Below, piece after piece: positions 50,357 to 60,092 of a stretch of DNA of 64,000 nucleotides. The DNA comes from Paenibacillus sp. FSL R7-0204. GTDB taxonomy: Bacteria > Bacillota > Bacilli > Paenibacillales > Paenibacillaceae. The stretch's first letter is position 1, and every line of letters begins with the position of its first letter. The stretch is taken from positions 4,588,001 to 4,652,000 of the forward strand of contig NZ_JBBOCA010000001.1 in assembly GCF_038002225.1 (NCBI RefSeq). The letters run 5' to 3'. The notes below the pieces were generated by a model. It did no database searches. It was not told where the DNA came from and saw nothing but the letters and a program-made list of their open reading frames with translations. A program made the position numbers and the translations under genes.

Positions 50357-52792
50357 ATGAAATTCGGAACTTTTGACGATACCCGTAAAGAGTATGTAAT
50401 CAACACCCCCAAAACACCTTATCCTTGGATTAACTACCTCGGCAACGAGCAGTTTTTCGGCCTCATCTCTAATACTGCCGGGGGTTACACCTTCTACCGC
50501 GATGCGCGGATGAGAAGACTTACCCGTTACCGGTATAACAATATTCCGCTGGATACCGGCGGCCGTTACTATTACCTGTATGATGGAGGAGATTTCTGGA
50601 CACCTGGCTGGATGCCGGTGAAGCGGGATCTCGACTTCTACGAATGCCGCCACGGCCTTGGCTACACTTCCATTACAGGCGAGCGTAACGGCATTTCCGT
50701 GAATCAGCTTGCTTTTGTACCGATGGGCCACAATGCGGAAGTTCACCGTCTGGTTGTAAAGAACACTGGCGATGTGAAGAAGACCGTGAAGCTGTTCTCC
50801 TTTGCCGAGTTCTGCCTGTGGAATGCCAACGATGATATGACCAACTTCCAGCGTAACCTCAGCACCGGCGAAGTCGAAGTGAAGGATTCCGTCATTTATC
50901 ACAAAACAGAATACCGCGAGCGCAGAAACCACTACGCCTTCTATTCTGTAAATAAGGAAATTGCCGGCTTCGATACGGACCGCGAATCGTTCGTGGGCAT
51001 GTACAATGGCCTGGATGCTCCTCAGGCAGTTGCTGCCGGCGAGGCTACTAACTCTGTCGCCAGCGGCTGGTCGCCAATCGGCTCCCACGCACTTGACATC
51101 ACGCTGGAGCCGGGCGAAGCCCAGAGCTTCATCTTCGTACTCGGCTACATCGAGAACCCTGAGGATGAGAAATGGGAAGCCCTGAACGTTATCAACAAGA
51201 AGCCGGCCCAGGCTGTCATCGATCAGTTTGCTACAGATGCCCAGGTGGATGCCGCCCTCGCTGTTCTGGCTGCGCACTGGGATAACCTGCTGTCCAAATA
51301 CCAGATCAAGAGCGGTGACGACAAGCTGAACCGGATGGTGAACATCTGGAATCCGTACCAGTGTATGGTCACCTTCAACATGTCCCGTTCCGCATCGTAC
51401 TTCGAATCCGGGATTGGCCGCGGTATGGGCTTCCGCGACTCCAACCAGGACTTGCTCGGCTTCGTTCACCAGATTCCTGAGCGTGCCAGAGAACGGATTC
51501 TCGATATCGCCGCTACCCAATTCCCTGACGGCAGCGCATATCACCAGTACCAGCCGCTTACCAAGAAGGGCAACAACGAAGTCGGCTCCGGCTTCAACGA
51601 TGATCCGCTCTGGCTGATCTCGGGTACAGCAGCCTACATTAAGGAGACCGGCGATTATTCGATCCTTGATGAGCAGGTTCCTTTTGACAGCAATCCGGAT
51701 CACACTGCAACCCTGTTCGAGCATCTGAAGCTGAGCTTCGAGCATGTTACGAACAACCTCGGGCCTCACGGCCTGCCGCTGATCGGACGCGCGGACTGGA
51801 ATGACTGTCTGAACCTGAACTGCTTCTCTACCGAACCGGGAGAATCGTTCCAGACCACGGAGAATATCGCAGGCGGCGTAGCGGAATCTGTGTTCATTGC
51901 AGGTCTGTTCGTCTTCGTTGGACCGGACTATGCCGAGATCTGCCGGATGCGCGGACTGGATGATGTAGCCGCTGACGCTGTTGCCAAGATTGAGAACATG
52001 AGTGCCATCACGTTGTCCCACGGCTTCGACGGCGACTGGTTCCTGCGCGCTTATGACCACTATGGCGACAAGATCGGCAGCAAGGAGAACGAAGAAGGCC
52101 AGATCTTCATTGAGCCGCAAGGCATGTGCGTAATGGCCGGAATCGGTGTAGAGAACGGTGAAGCGGCCCGCGCCCTGACTTCCGTGCAGGAACGTCTGGA
52201 TACGGACTATGGTATCGTTTTGCAGCAGCCTCCGTATTCCAAGTACTATGTGAACTTAGGTGAAATCTCCACGTACCCTCCGGGCTACAAAGAGAATGCC
52301 GGGATCTTCTGCCATAACAACCCGTGGATCATGATTGCAGAGACGGTCCTTGGACATGGCGACAGAGCTTTTGACATCTACAAAAAAATCGCTCCAGCCT
52401 ACCTGGAGGACATCAGCGAAGTGCACCGGATGGAGCCTTACGTGTACTCCCAGATGATCGCCGGTAAAGATGCCGTACGTCACGGGGAAGCGAAAAACTC
52501 CTGGCTGACAGGTACAGCCGCATGGAACTATGTAGCGATCACCCAGTCTATCCTGGGGATTCAGGCAGACTTCGCCGGGCTCAAGGTTGACCCTTGTATC
52601 CCTGCAGAATGGGACGGCTTCGAGATTACCCGCGTCTTCCGTGGCGACACTTATGTGATCTCGATCCAGAACCCAAACCATGTCTCCAAAGGCGTAGCCA
52701 GCCTGACCCTCGACGGCGCTGCCGTGGAAGGCAACATTATCGCGCCTGTGGGCGACGGTGCTGTTCATCAGGTCGTAGTTACTCTCGGTTAA
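50357..52792 (+). CDS. Cellobiose phosphorylase (glycoside hydrolase family 94)
   Basis: I start at ATG 50357 ([29 protein letters not shown]), with AAAGGAGA upstream; the 811-residue length equals clostridial cellobiose phosphorylase. Signatures include [40 protein letters not shown] with catalytic Asp, [26 protein letters not shown]. It splits cellobiose with phosphate to glucose-1-phosphate and glucose in the cytosol. The chitobiose and laminaribiose enzymes share the fold, but the N-terminus matches cellobiose enzymes. Neighbour regulator and operators support one unit. No cellobiose transporter is present here. Confidence 0.9.
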   Translation: MKFGTFDDTRKEYVINTPKTPYPWINYLGNEQFFGLISNTAGGYTFYRDARMRRLTRYRYNNIPLDTGGRYYYLYDGGDFWTPGWMPVKRDLDFYECRHGLGYTSITGERNGISVNQLAFVPMGHNAEVHRLVVKNTGDVKKTVKLFSFAEFCLWNANDDMTNFQRNLSTGEVEVKDSVIYHKTEYRERRNHYAFYSVNKEIAGFDTDRESFVGMYNGLDAPQAVAAGEATNSVASGWSPIGSHALDITLEPGEAQSFIFVLGYIENPEDEKWEALNVINKKPAQAVIDQFATDAQVDAALAVLAAHWDNLLSKYQIKSGDDKLNRMVNIWNPYQCMVTFNMSRSASYFESGIGRGMGFRDSNQDLLGFVHQIPERARERILDIAATQFPDGSAYHQYQPLTKKGNNEVGSGFNDDPLWLISGTAAYIKETGDYSILDEQVPFDSNPDHTATLFEHLKLSFEHVTNNLGPHGLPLIGRADWNDCLNLNCFSTEPGESFQTTENIAGGVAESVFIAGLFVFVGPDYAEICRMRGLDDVAADAVAKIENMSAITLSHGFDGDWFLRAYDHYGDKIGSKENEEGQIFIEPQGMCVMAGIGVENGEAARALTSVQERLDTDYGIVLQQPPYSKYYVNLGEISTYPPGYKENAGIFCHNNPWIMIAETVLGHGDRAFDIYKKIAPAYLEDISEVHRMEPYVYSQMIAGKDAVRHGEAKNSWLTGTAAWNYVAITQSILGIQADFAGLKVDPCIPAEWDGFEITRVFRGDTYVISIQNPNHVSKGVASLTLDGAAVEGNIIAPVGDGAVHQVVVTLG

Positions 52793-52817
52793 TTATCTAT
52801 CACTCCTATAAAAGCAT

Positions 52818-52862
52818 AACAACCCGGTTGTCCGCCAAGGCGGTACAGCCGGGTTGTTTGTT
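52818..52862 (+). terminator. Bidirectional terminator after cellobiose phosphorylase
   Basis: ACAACCCGGTTGT.CGCC pairs with GGCG.TACAGCCGGGTTGT; followed by TTTGTTT on the plus strand. Confidence 0.8.
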
Positions 52863-53083
52863 TATGGACAGGCGGAACCCGGGCCAGGGATACGGAACTG
52901 ATGCAGCTCCCGGCAGTAGGATAACCCGCGAATCCGCACGGATTGCGGCGTGTAGGCTCTGATCGGGCCCGCCTCGAGCTGCTCCTCCGTCCCGCTCTTC
53001 AGCAACACTGCCACTGGCACCTCCGATAGCGCAGCAGCCAGCAGCTCCATATCGGTCTCCAGTATTTTATAGAAATAACCCAT
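52862..53083 (-). CDS. Hypothetical protein, 73 aa
   Basis: The product starts MGYFYKILETDMELLAAALS and ends LHQFRIPGPGSACP. I know no family. AGGTGAAAATCTGAA precedes the ATG, and the terminator at 52818-52862 lies directly at its stop, so it appears expressed as a single gene. Two Cys and a central basic stretch (YTPQSVRIRGLSYCREL) are visible. No signal peptide. Confidence 0.5.
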   Translation of the reverse strand: MGYFYKILETDMELLAAALSEVPVAVLLKSGTEEQLEAGPIRAYTPQSVRIRGLSYCRELHQFRIPGPGSACP

Positions 53084-53200
53084 TTCAGATTTTCACCTGC
53101 TTTATTGTCAATTGATTCGGGCAGCGCAGAACTTTTAGCTATTTTTTTCCAGATGGGCGCATAAAGATTAAGACATGCCTCAATTCTGGAGATGTTGACT

Positions 53201-53782
53201 ATGCGATCCTTCCCAAGCTATGTTATTATTCTGCTGGCCAGCCTGCTGATAGCAACAGGAACGAACTTCTTCCTGGTCCCCTATAAAATCCTTGATGGAG
53301 GAATTATCGGCATTGCCCTCATTATTAATTATATCTCCGGCACCAAAATCGGACTGTGCATTATGCTATGCAGCCTGCCTATCTTCCTGCTGGCCTGGTT
53401 CCGGCAACGGGAAATCTTTTACAACAGTATTCTGGGTCTGCTGGCTTCCTCCCTGCTAATCGAGCTGCTCTTTCCGCTCCAGTATTATTTCCTGTACTAT
53501 ATTGAGCTGGGCTCCATTTCAAGCGCCATTATCGGCGGCTTCCTGATGGGCACCGGACTAGGGCTGATGCTGCGCTTCAAAGCCAGTACAGGCGGAACCG
53601 ACCTCCTCGCCAGATTCATCCAACGCTATATTCCGCTGAATGTCGGCCTGATTATCTTCCTGACGGACTTCCTGATCATCGGTGCTGGCGGTATTCTGAT
53701 CTCCAAGGAGACCTTTTTCCATTCGATTCTGACGATTATTGCAGGAGGGGTGGCTACAGGATTATGCACACTGGAGGAATAG
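53201..53782 (+). CDS. YitT family membrane protein
   Basis: I start at ATG 53201 (MRSFPSYVIILLASLLIATG), with GGAG about 9 bases upstream; an ATG three codons earlier lies within the ribosome binding region. The 193-residue product has five or six membrane segments, with NFFLVPYKILDGGIIGIALI and GFLMGTGLGLMLRFKASTGG TDLLA, the YitT pattern. The common cytosolic DUF2179 domain is absent, making it a short member. Family function unknown. Confidence 0.88.
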   Translation: MRSFPSYVIILLASLLIATGTNFFLVPYKILDGGIIGIALIINYISGTKIGLCIMLCSLPIFLLAWFRQREIFYNSILGLLASSLLIELLFPLQYYFLYYIELGSISSAIIGGFLMGTGLGLMLRFKASTGGTDLLARFIQRYIPLNVGLIIFLTDFLIIGAGGILISKETFFHSILTIIAGGVATGLCTLEE

Positions 53783-53932
53783 ACAGTAAACATTATGCCG
53801 CTGGAATCTTGATTTCTGTGCTATTTCTGATAAAAAGCTGTGATTTGCCGGATGCTATGGAATAAAGGTTGAAATTTTCAGACTTTCAGGCGACAATCGA
53901 ATAGATAACATTCCCGGGGAGGATTAGCGAAG

Positions 53933-54700
53933 TTGGATAGTACAAGCACGAATAGCAACACTTCCACACATGACATTATCGATCTGTGCCTGCTGGCAGG
54001 CAAGATCATGCTCCAGAGCGGTGCAGAGACCTACCGTGTGGAGGATACCATGAGCCGGATGGCGGCAGCACTTGGCTTCCCCGGTGCGCATAGCTACGTC
54101 ACGCCGACGGTCATTATGTTCACCACCAGCCGGACCGAGCCGGTGAAGCTGTTCCGGATCGCCGAACGGACAACAGACCTGCAAAAGGTATCCGAGGTGA
54201 ATGACATCTCCCGGCGGCTGACCGAACGCCAGCTCACAGCTGCTGAAGCCCGCGAACGCCTTGGCGTGGTCGATGACGCGGCCCATGCTTACCCGGTATG
54301 GGTACAGATCGCAGCGGCAGCCCTGACAGGAGCCTGCTTCACGGTCATGTTCAAGGGCAGCCTGCAGGATGCTCTGCCGTCGCTGCTGATCTCCGGGACA
54401 GGCTTCGCAGCAGCCACTTATCTCCACCGCCTGGTGCAGATCCGTTTTTTCGCAGAATTCATTGCTTCCTTCATTATCGGCCTGCTGGCCTTCTTCTCCG
54501 TCAAGCTCGGCGTGGGACGGGAGATGGACAAGATTATTATCGGCTGTGTAATGCCGCTCGTACCGGGGCTGCTCATCACCAATGCGGTCCGTGACCTGAT
54601 GGCCGGGCATCTGGTATCCGGCATCTCCAAAGGGGCCGACGCCTTTCTGACTGCGTTCGCCATCGGGACCGGCATTGGGCTGGTCCTGTCGATTTTTTAA
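53933..54700 (+). CDS. Threonine/serine exporter, ThrE N-terminal subunit
   Basis: The 255-residue product starts at TTG 53933 (GGGGAGGA upstream). It has the cytosolic-helical start LLAGKIMLQSGAETYRVEDT MSRMAAALGF and five or so membrane helices of the ThrE/YjjP (DUF1212) half. It pairs with the next gene (DUF3815 half); together they equal the single-chain ThrE of Corynebacterium, which exports threonine and serine. The direct substrate is unknown here. Confidence 0.9.
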   Translation: MDSTSTNSNTSTHDIIDLCLLAGKIMLQSGAETYRVEDTMSRMAAALGFPGAHSYVTPTVIMFTTSRTEPVKLFRIAERTTDLQKVSEVNDISRRLTERQLTAAEARERLGVVDDAAHAYPVWVQIAAAALTGACFTVMFKGSLQDALPSLLISGTGFAAATYLHRLVQIRFFAEFIASFIIGLLAFFSVKLGVGREMDKIIIGCVMPLVPGLLITNAVRDLMAGHLVSGISKGADAFLTAFAIGTGIGLVLSIF

Positions 54701-54727
54701 CACCCACTTGAAAGAGGTCGTCCTGCC

Positions 54728-55165
54728 ATGATTTTGCAATTGATCACCAGCTTCATCGCTGCCTCAACCTTCTGCATTCTATTCAATGCACCGGTACGCG
54801 CGCTGCTGCAGTGCGGCTTCGCCGGAATGATCGGCTGGATGCTGTACCTGCTGCTGGATAACAGCTCCGATACTGTCGTCGCAACCTTTGGTGCTACTGT
54901 TGTAGTCGGACTGATCAGCCAGTTTTTTGCACGTTCCTTCAAGATGCCGGTCATTATCTTCAGTGTCGGCGGCATCATCCCGCTTGTGCCGGGCGGTCTT
55001 GCGTATGATGCCATGCGCAGGTTCGTGGAGAATGATAATAACCTCGGCATCCAGTTTGGAGTTCAGGCGCTCCTGCTGTCCGGAGCCATTGCTACCGGGC
55101 TGGTGCTGAGCGAGGTGCTGGGCCAAGTCTTTATGCGCCTCAAGAAATTGCCCAAACAACCGTAA
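54728..55165 (+). CDS. Threonine/serine exporter, ThrE C-terminal subunit (YjjB/DUF3815)
   Basis: The 145-residue product, MILQLITSFIAASTFCILFN, has four membrane helices and PVIIFSVGGIIPLVPGGLAY DAMRRFVENDN, the YjjB/DUF3815 signature. It follows the YjjP-like gene by 28 bases (AGAGGTCGTCCTGCC before the ATG), so both form an operon and probably one transporter complex. A terminator follows. Confidence 0.9.
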   Translation: MILQLITSFIAASTFCILFNAPVRALLQCGFAGMIGWMLYLLLDNSSDTVVATFGATVVVGLISQFFARSFKMPVIIFSVGGIIPLVPGGLAYDAMRRFVENDNNLGIQFGVQALLLSGAIATGLVLSEVLGQVFMRLKKLPKQP

Positions 55166-55206
55166 CGCTTCATTCCACAGATAGCAGGCTGAACCTTCAG
55201 GCAGCA

Positions 55207-55259
55207 CAAACAAGCCCGCTTGCAGCAAGGACTCCGGGTCCCTGCGCAAGCGGGCTTTG
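55207..55259 (+). terminator. Bidirectional terminator
   Basis: ACAAGCCCGCTTGC pairs with GCAAGCGGGCTTTGT; separates the exporter operon from the convergent antiporter gene. Confidence 0.85.
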
Positions 55260-55270
55260 TATATCTGAAC

Positions 55271-57301
55271 TTAATCCTCCCAGATTGAGGTTTCGAGCTG
55301 ATCGACGAACCGCCGCAGCCTGCCGGCAATCTTAAGATTAATTGCCCCGTTCTGGTACATCTCCTGCACGGTATTCCGCTGCTCCTGAATCGCCTGCAGC
55401 TTCAGCTCCAGCTTGTCATCATCCAGTACGCCGTCATTACTCCAGCCTTCCCCCCGCACCAGCTTGGATTCCAGCCGTTCGTACTTGTCGATGACCTTCT
55501 GTGAGGCGAGCCGGTTCTCGTCACTCATTCCTGCACTAACGGCGGATACTGCCGCCTTGCACATCGCAATCTTCGCCGTCCGCGCACTTTCGGCATTCTG
55601 CAGGGCGAGCTGTCCTTCTTCCCCGCCGAGCTTACCTGAGAACAGCCCAGAGAACAGCCGCTGAATTTCTGTCAAAGAGAACTTGATCTGCGTATTCAGC
55701 CGTTTGCACAGCAGAGACTCCGTATGGTCCAGCAGCTCCTCCATCTTCACGGCAACAGGCTCCGGCAGTGCCCCGTTCTCCATAATCCGCCGCAGCTCTA
55801 TGCGTTCGGCTTCGAGCGCACTTTTGCGTGCCTCGACTCCCAGACGGAGGAATTGCTCATGGGCGGGATCATGATCCGGTCTTGCAGCACACAGTCTGTC
55901 AACCTTATCTGTGAATTCCAGCAGCACAGGCTGTGTCGAGCGCTCCGGACTCTCGGAGACCAGGCTGCGCAACATCGACATCCCGGCGTCAATGACCACA
56001 TTTCTGGCCGTCAGCTCCGCATTCCCGTGCACAACTCCCGCGTTCCGAACTACCGTCTCTTCACTGTCCGCAAGCAGCGGAAGGAAGATGCTGGCGATGA
56101 CCAGCGACATCAGAATCACACCTGCCGCCAGCGCAATAATGAGATCCCGCTCTGGAAAAGGTGTCACCCCGTCCCCAAGCACCAGCGGAATGGAGAAGGC
56201 ACCCGCAAGGGTTACCGCTCCACGCACCCCTGAGATCGACGTAATAATCTGTGACTTGAGCGGAGCCTTCTCTGCCTTCAGCCGCTTGCTCTCCCATAAG
56301 GAGTAACCATAGACCCACAGAAACCGCAGCACAATCAGCAGTGCCGTGATCGCCAGAACATAGCCGGCAACCATGAAGTTATTCAGCGTCTGATCCCGGT
56401 AGATCACCTCGATCACATCCGGAACGGACACGCCGAGAATCAGGAAGACCAGCCCGTTCAGCACCAGCAGCAGCACTGACCAGGTACTGGCGGATACCAG
56501 CTGAAGTTTATATTGCGGAGAGACTGCCCTGTCCTTCTCAATCGCGTACATAACTCCCCCTGCCACCACGGCCAGGATACCCGAGACCCCGATCTCCTCG
56601 CTGATCAGATAAATAATGAACGGGGTAAGGATCTGCAGCAGGACATGGATGGTCACATCCTCCATACCGAACCTGCGGATGAACACGCTGAGCCGGATCA
56701 GCAGGAACGACAGCACCACACCAAGCAGCAGTCCTCCTGCGGCAATCAGCACAAAGCTGAGCGAAGCCTTAGGCAGAGAGAACACGCCGGTAACCATAGC
56801 TGCAATCGCGAATTTAAAGGCAACCAGGCCGGAGGCATCGTTCATCAGTGATTCTCCCTCGAGAATCCGGTGGATGCTCGAGGGAAGATGAACCCTTCCA
56901 GCCAACGCACTCACTGCTACCGCATCGGTAGGAGACAGAATAGCCGCCAGTGCGAAGGATGCCGCCAGCGGAATCGAGGGAATCATCCAGTTAATCGCAT
57001 AGCCCGCCACAAATACCGTGACAAACACAAGTCCAAGCGCCAGGAGCAGAATCGGTGCCCTAAGGTTCCACAGCTCACCGCGCGGAGTCCGCCGCCCGTC
57101 ATTGAAGAGCAGCGGAGCGATGAATAATACAAAAAACAGCTCGGGCTCGAAGTGCATATGTATTCCCGTTGGAATGAGTGCAGCAATGATTCCAAGTCCT
57201 ATCTGAATCAGGGGAACCGGGACAAATGGAATGAAGCGGTTCAAGATATTCGATACTGCGATTAATCCAAGCATTAACAGCACAGCCAGAAAAGTCTCCA
57301 A
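55271..57301 (-). CDS. CPA1-type Na+/H+ antiporter (NhaP/NhaG-like)
   Basis: I prefer TTG 57301 as start (METFLAVLLMLGLIAVSNIL), with GGGGAG 9 bases upstream; ATGs three codons earlier overlap the binding site. The 676-residue product has about twelve helices (SPTDAVAVSALAGRVHLPSS with the ion-binding Asp, and EGESLMNDASGLVAFKFAIA), then a long cytosolic C-terminal domain of about 280 residues (ELTARNVVIDAGMSMLRSLV), likely regulatory. It exchanges Na+ (or K+) for protons across the membrane. Single gene. Confidence 0.92.
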   Translation of the reverse strand: METFLAVLLMLGLIAVSNILNRFIPFVPVPLIQIGLGIIAALIPTGIHMHFEPELFFVLFIAPLLFNDGRRTPRGELWNLRAPILLLALGLVFVTVFVAGYAINWMIPSIPLAASFALAAILSPTDAVAVSALAGRVHLPSSIHRILEGESLMNDASGLVAFKFAIAAMVTGVFSLPKASLSFVLIAAGGLLLGVVLSFLLIRLSVFIRRFGMEDVTIHVLLQILTPFIIYLISEEIGVSGILAVVAGGVMYAIEKDRAVSPQYKLQLVSASTWSVLLLVLNGLVFLILGVSVPDVIEVIYRDQTLNNFMVAGYVLAITALLIVLRFLWVYGYSLWESKRLKAEKAPLKSQIITSISGVRGAVTLAGAFSIPLVLGDGVTPFPERDLIIALAAGVILMSLVIASIFLPLLADSEETVVRNAGVVHGNAELTARNVVIDAGMSMLRSLVSESPERSTQPVLLEFTDKVDRLCAARPDHDPAHEQFLRLGVEARKSALEAERIELRRIMENGALPEPVAVKMEELLDHTESLLCKRLNTQIKFSLTEIQRLFSGLFSGKLGGEEGQLALQNAESARTAKIAMCKAAVSAVSAGMSDENRLASQKVIDKYERLESKLVRGEGWSNDGVLDDDKLELKLQAIQEQRNTVQEMYQNGAINLKIAGRLRRFVDQLETSIWED

Positions 57302-57357
57302 GCCCATCATCTCCCCTTCTGATAATCAATTATAATATTGCAGTGACCCGGCTAACG

Positions 57358-57413
57358 TCAACAAACGGAAGGCACCACGGAAATTATAATTCTCCGCCCG
57401 TACCTTCCGTTGC
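57358..57413 (-). terminator. Terminator of the CatE-like gene
   Basis: CAACGGAAGGTAC and GTGCCTTCCGTTTG pair on the minus strand; the T-run is weak. The remaining 40 bases to the stop hold nothing else. Confidence 0.55.
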
Positions 57414-57483
57414 CTTATCATTCACGGCTTTCCGCCGCGGGTCTAGCAGTAGATAGTAACGCGATGCTGTCCGTCCACTTATT

Positions 57484-58350
57484 TTAACGTTTCACTAGCA
57501 GCTGTATGCCTATATTCCACGGGTCCCTCAGGGTGACTATACCGCCGCCTTCTTCAACACGGTATCCGGCACGCTTCACACGTTCAGCCACTTCATGCAC
57601 TTCCTGAATATCAGGGAGCAATAATGTAAAATAATCAATACCTGCCGCATTCGCAGGAGCCGCCGGAGCACCCTTGCCAGCCCAGGTATTCAGTCCCATA
57701 TGATGATGATAGCCTCCAGCCGAAATGAACATGGCCGCATCGCCGTAATGGGCGGTCACCGTGAATCCAAGCGCATCCACGTAGAATTTCTTGGCCTCTG
57801 CCAGATCGCCCACATGGAAGTGAACATGCCCCATCACAGTGCCGGCAGGTAGCCCGGTCCAGCTCCGTCCTTCCGAGGCAGCCAGCAGACCGTCCACATC
57901 CACCGGATCTGTGGTCATGACCACATCGCCTGTTGCTTCATATTTCCAGGTATCACGGGGCCGGTCGCGGTACAGCTCGATTCCGTTATGATCAGGGTCT
58001 TCAATGTATAGAGCTTCGCTGACCAGATGATCCCCCTGGCCCACCGATATCCCGGAGTCGATCAGATTGCGCAGCACTAGTCCCAGAGAAGGCCGGTCCG
58101 GCAGCAGAATCGCAAAATGGTACAGTCCGGCCACCGAGTTCCGGCGCATCACCTGAGCCTGCTCAATCTCCCGCAGAACCAGCAGCACCTGCTGGCCGTC
58201 CGCCGTCAGTTCTGCCGTACGCCCTTGCTGCCGCAGGATCTTCAGTCCAATCACATTCTGGTAAAAGCTGAGCGAGCGCTCCAAATGACTTACACGAATC
58301 TGTACAAGTCCAATTTCCAGTGCCTGCGGTAAAATAGCTGTTGCTGTCAT
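57484..58350 (-). CDS. Catechol-2,3-dioxygenase-like extradiol dioxygenase (CatE family)
   Basis: The 288-residue product has two glyoxalase-fold halves: IRVSHLERSLSFYQNVIGLK, RNSVAGLYHFAILLPDRPSL and SEALYIEDPDHNGIELYRDR in the first; GHVHFHVGDLAEAKKFYVDA, YHHHMGLNTWAGKG in the second. His/Glu ligands (H..HMGLN, HFHVGDL) match the Fe-binding second half. Bacillus CatE degrades catechol and is used in protection from thiol stress. Substrate is inferred from family. Confidence 0.88.
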   Translation of the reverse strand: MTATAILPQALEIGLVQIRVSHLERSLSFYQNVIGLKILRQQGRTAELTADGQQVLLVLREIEQAQVMRRNSVAGLYHFAILLPDRPSLGLVLRNLIDSGISVGQGDHLVSEALYIEDPDHNGIELYRDRPRDTWKYEATGDVVMTTDPVDVDGLLAASEGRSWTGLPAGTVMGHVHFHVGDLAEAKKFYVDALGFTVTAHYGDAAMFISAGGYHHHMGLNTWAGKGAPAAPANAAGIDYFTLLLPDIQEVHEVAERVKRAGYRVEEGGGIVTLRDPWNIGIQLLVKR

Positions 58351-58537
58351 AGAAATCCCTCCTGAAATGAATAGATGCTAATTCAAATACAATCTCCGGT
58401 GCATAATAACGGTTAGTGTTAACTGTTCCTATCCTGTCCATGCAAAGGTAATTACGATTTCCGTTACATACTAACTTACTTAATATTAGTAGCATTATAT
58501 ATGTTTGTCAATTACTTTTACAATACATATCATGTCC

Positions 58538-58569
58538 AACAAAAAAGCCCAGCCTATAGGCCGGACTTC
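58538..58569 (-). terminator. Terminator of the DUF4085 gene
   Basis: AGTCCGGCCTATAGGCTGGGCT forms a stem on the minus strand, followed by TTTTTTG. Confidence 0.75.
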
Positions 58570-58584
58570 GAAGCAGTCATTCCT

Positions 58585-59250
58585 TTATTTAAGTTCCCCA
58601 AGAATCTCTATCGATACATCCTGTGCAGTAATTCTTAGTTCACTTGGCGGGGAATCCATCAGTACCCGTAGCTCGAACCCCTGCTCCACGGCATAAATCT
58701 CGTCATACAGCCAATATTTCTTCTCAAGCGGTTCCGGCAAGCGCAGTCCGCTCACACCACTGAACGTTAGCTTCATCTCACACTGGTAATGCATTGCCCC
58801 GCCGCAGTCCAGGATCATCTCCAGCACCCCTTCAGCAGGTAGGGCATAAGAGATTATTCTTGCATCATGCAGACTCTTCTCGACTAGCTGTACGGCGCCC
58901 TCCGGGAGTTCATGCTTAACAGCTTCGTACCCTTTCCGGTATTCCCTGAAGAGCGCTTGCATCCGTTCATCATATTCCCTGCCCCACTGCAAGGCCCGTT
59001 CCTTGAACTCAGACGCAGGATAGGTGGAGTTTATCGTTCCGTCATGTATCGAGGCGTGGAAGTACCCGGGAAGATATTTAAGCAGATCTTTTTTCATATA
59101 TTCCAGAAAATCCTTAGCCCGCTCCTCATAGCTGATCCCCTCCGCCACATGCCAGGCCACATCCTCCAGCCAATCCTGCTCCGTCTCCGGGAAGACCATG
59201 AATCCGCGCACCTGCATTTCTTCATACCAGGGTATAGTAAAAAATTTCAT
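58585..59250 (-). CDS. DUF4085 family protein
   Basis: The 221-residue product starts MKFFTIPWYEEMQVRGFMVF, the DUF4085 signature, followed by PETEQDWLEDVAWHVAEGIS and EILGELK at the end. Its function is unknown; the family is common in Paenibacillus and related genera. No signal peptide or membrane segment. Single gene with terminator; GGGGACGGCAGA precedes ATG. Confidence 0.88.
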   Translation of the reverse strand: MKFFTIPWYEEMQVRGFMVFPETEQDWLEDVAWHVAEGISYEERAKDFLEYMKKDLLKYLPGYFHASIHDGTINSTYPASEFKERALQWGREYDERMQALFREYRKGYEAVKHELPEGAVQLVEKSLHDARIISYALPAEGVLEMILDCGGAMHYQCEMKLTFSGVSGLRLPEPLEKKYWLYDEIYAVEQGFELRVLMDSPPSELRITAQDVSIEILGELK

Positions 59251-59280
59251 TCTGCCGTCCCCTTTACGCTATAGCAATCC

Positions 59281-59676
59281 TTATTTACCTGCCAGCTTCT
59301 CCCCCAGATATACCCTCTGCTCCTGCGAAGCCGCCAGAATCCAGACCGTCACTTGCTGCTTGTTGAACCGGAACTCATTATCTATTCTGAGATACGGGAG
59401 CTTCGTCCTCCCGAAGGGGCCGTCATTACGCAGCATTGCATTCTCCGCCTTCAAAATATTTTTCACCTGATCTTCACTCAGACGCAGGAACTGTGCAGTC
59501 TCTGCAAGTGTCATGAGCGGATGGTCCTCAGCTTGGCTCTCCGTCTGCGCTCCGGCAGGTGTCTGCTGCTGTAGCTCATAACCCGCTCTAATCCGATCGC
59601 CAATTACGAAGCTGCTTGCAACCAGACACAAGCCCAGAATCAGAGCAGCTCCCAGGATGGTATATTGATTCTTCAT
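59281..59676 (-). CDS. Membrane-anchored protein with MerR/excisionase-type HTH
   Basis: I start at ATG 59676 (MKNQYTILGAALILGLCLVA) after AAGGAGATGCTGTAC; an upstream in-frame ATG lies inside this site. A membrane segment spans about 7-29, then a Gln/Thr-rich linker, then MTLAETAQFLRLSEDQVKNI LKAENA, the excisionase/MerR-like helix-turn-helix. The helix-turn-helix is on the cytosolic or outer side depending on topology; basic residues IGDRIRAGYELQQQ after the helix suggest the C-terminal domain is inside. Unusual layout; DNA binding is inferred. Two candidate small RNAs lie upstream on the same strand. Confidence 0.7.
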   Translation of the reverse strand: MKNQYTILGAALILGLCLVASSFVIGDRIRAGYELQQQTPAGAQTESQAEDHPLMTLAETAQFLRLSEDQVKNILKAENAMLRNDGPFGRTKLPYLRIDNEFRFNKQQVTVWILAASQEQRVYLGEKLAGK

Positions 59677-59804
59677 GTACAGCATCTCCTTGTATGTATG
59701 GTTAGATAACCATCACTCCTAATATCCCTGTAGTCCTGTCACATATGTGTCAGTCTAAACGATAGAAATTGCAGTGTAAAGTGAACGCCAGGCAGCTACG
59801 CATC

Positions 59805-59862
59805 AAAAAAGTGGCCCCGCCGGTAACCGGCAGGGCCAAAAGTCTATTGTAAGGGGGTCATG
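59805..59862 (-). ncRNA. Candidate C-run small RNA, copy A
   Basis: On the minus strand TATAGT (59873-59868), a short spacer, then CCCCC (59857-59853) and a strong terminator GGCCCTGCCGG-TTA-CCGGCGGGGCC with T-run (59838-59805). Upstream, AAACCTT (59915-59909) lies 35 bases before TATAGT, and TTTAAGCTTCGCTCAG joins the two. Copy B (59944-60062) has the same order and spacing. No reading frame. An RNA of about 58 nt is predicted; the pattern resembles C-rich regulatory RNAs (RsaE, FsrA) which pair with ribosome binding sites. Not verified. Confidence 0.45.
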
Positions 59863-59943
59863 TGTCTACTATACTGAGCGAAGCTTAAAGCGAGATGAAA
59901 AACACATAAAGGTTTAATAAAAATGAATGAATATATCCAGTAA

Positions 59944-60008
59944 CAAAAAGAAAGACCCTGCCGAGGCACGGCGGGATCTCCCATAAATGGTTCCACTGGG
60001 GGGTGGAG
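59944..60008 (-). ncRNA. Candidate C-run small RNA, copy B
   Basis: Second copy of the arrangement: AAACCTT (60062-60056), TTTAAGGTTCGGGGAG, TATAGT (60020-60015), then CCCCCC (60003-59998) in the loop of a short stem (TCCAC-CCCCCA-GTGGA), and a terminator GATCCCGCCG...CGGCAGGGTC with T-run. AAACCTT to TATAGT is again 35 bases. Predicted RNA about 65 nt. Same uncertainty as copy A. Confidence 0.45.
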
Positions 60009-60092
60009 AACTTCACTATACTCCCCGAACCTTAAAAAAACATAAAGCGGGGCTGAAGGTTTCCTTAAATTTACTTACATCAGATCCCTGTC

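Noticed and set aside
50330..52120. 596-codon open frame on the minus strand
   Set aside because: It is entirely antisense to the well-supported cellobiose phosphorylase gene, has no family match and reflects high third-position GC.
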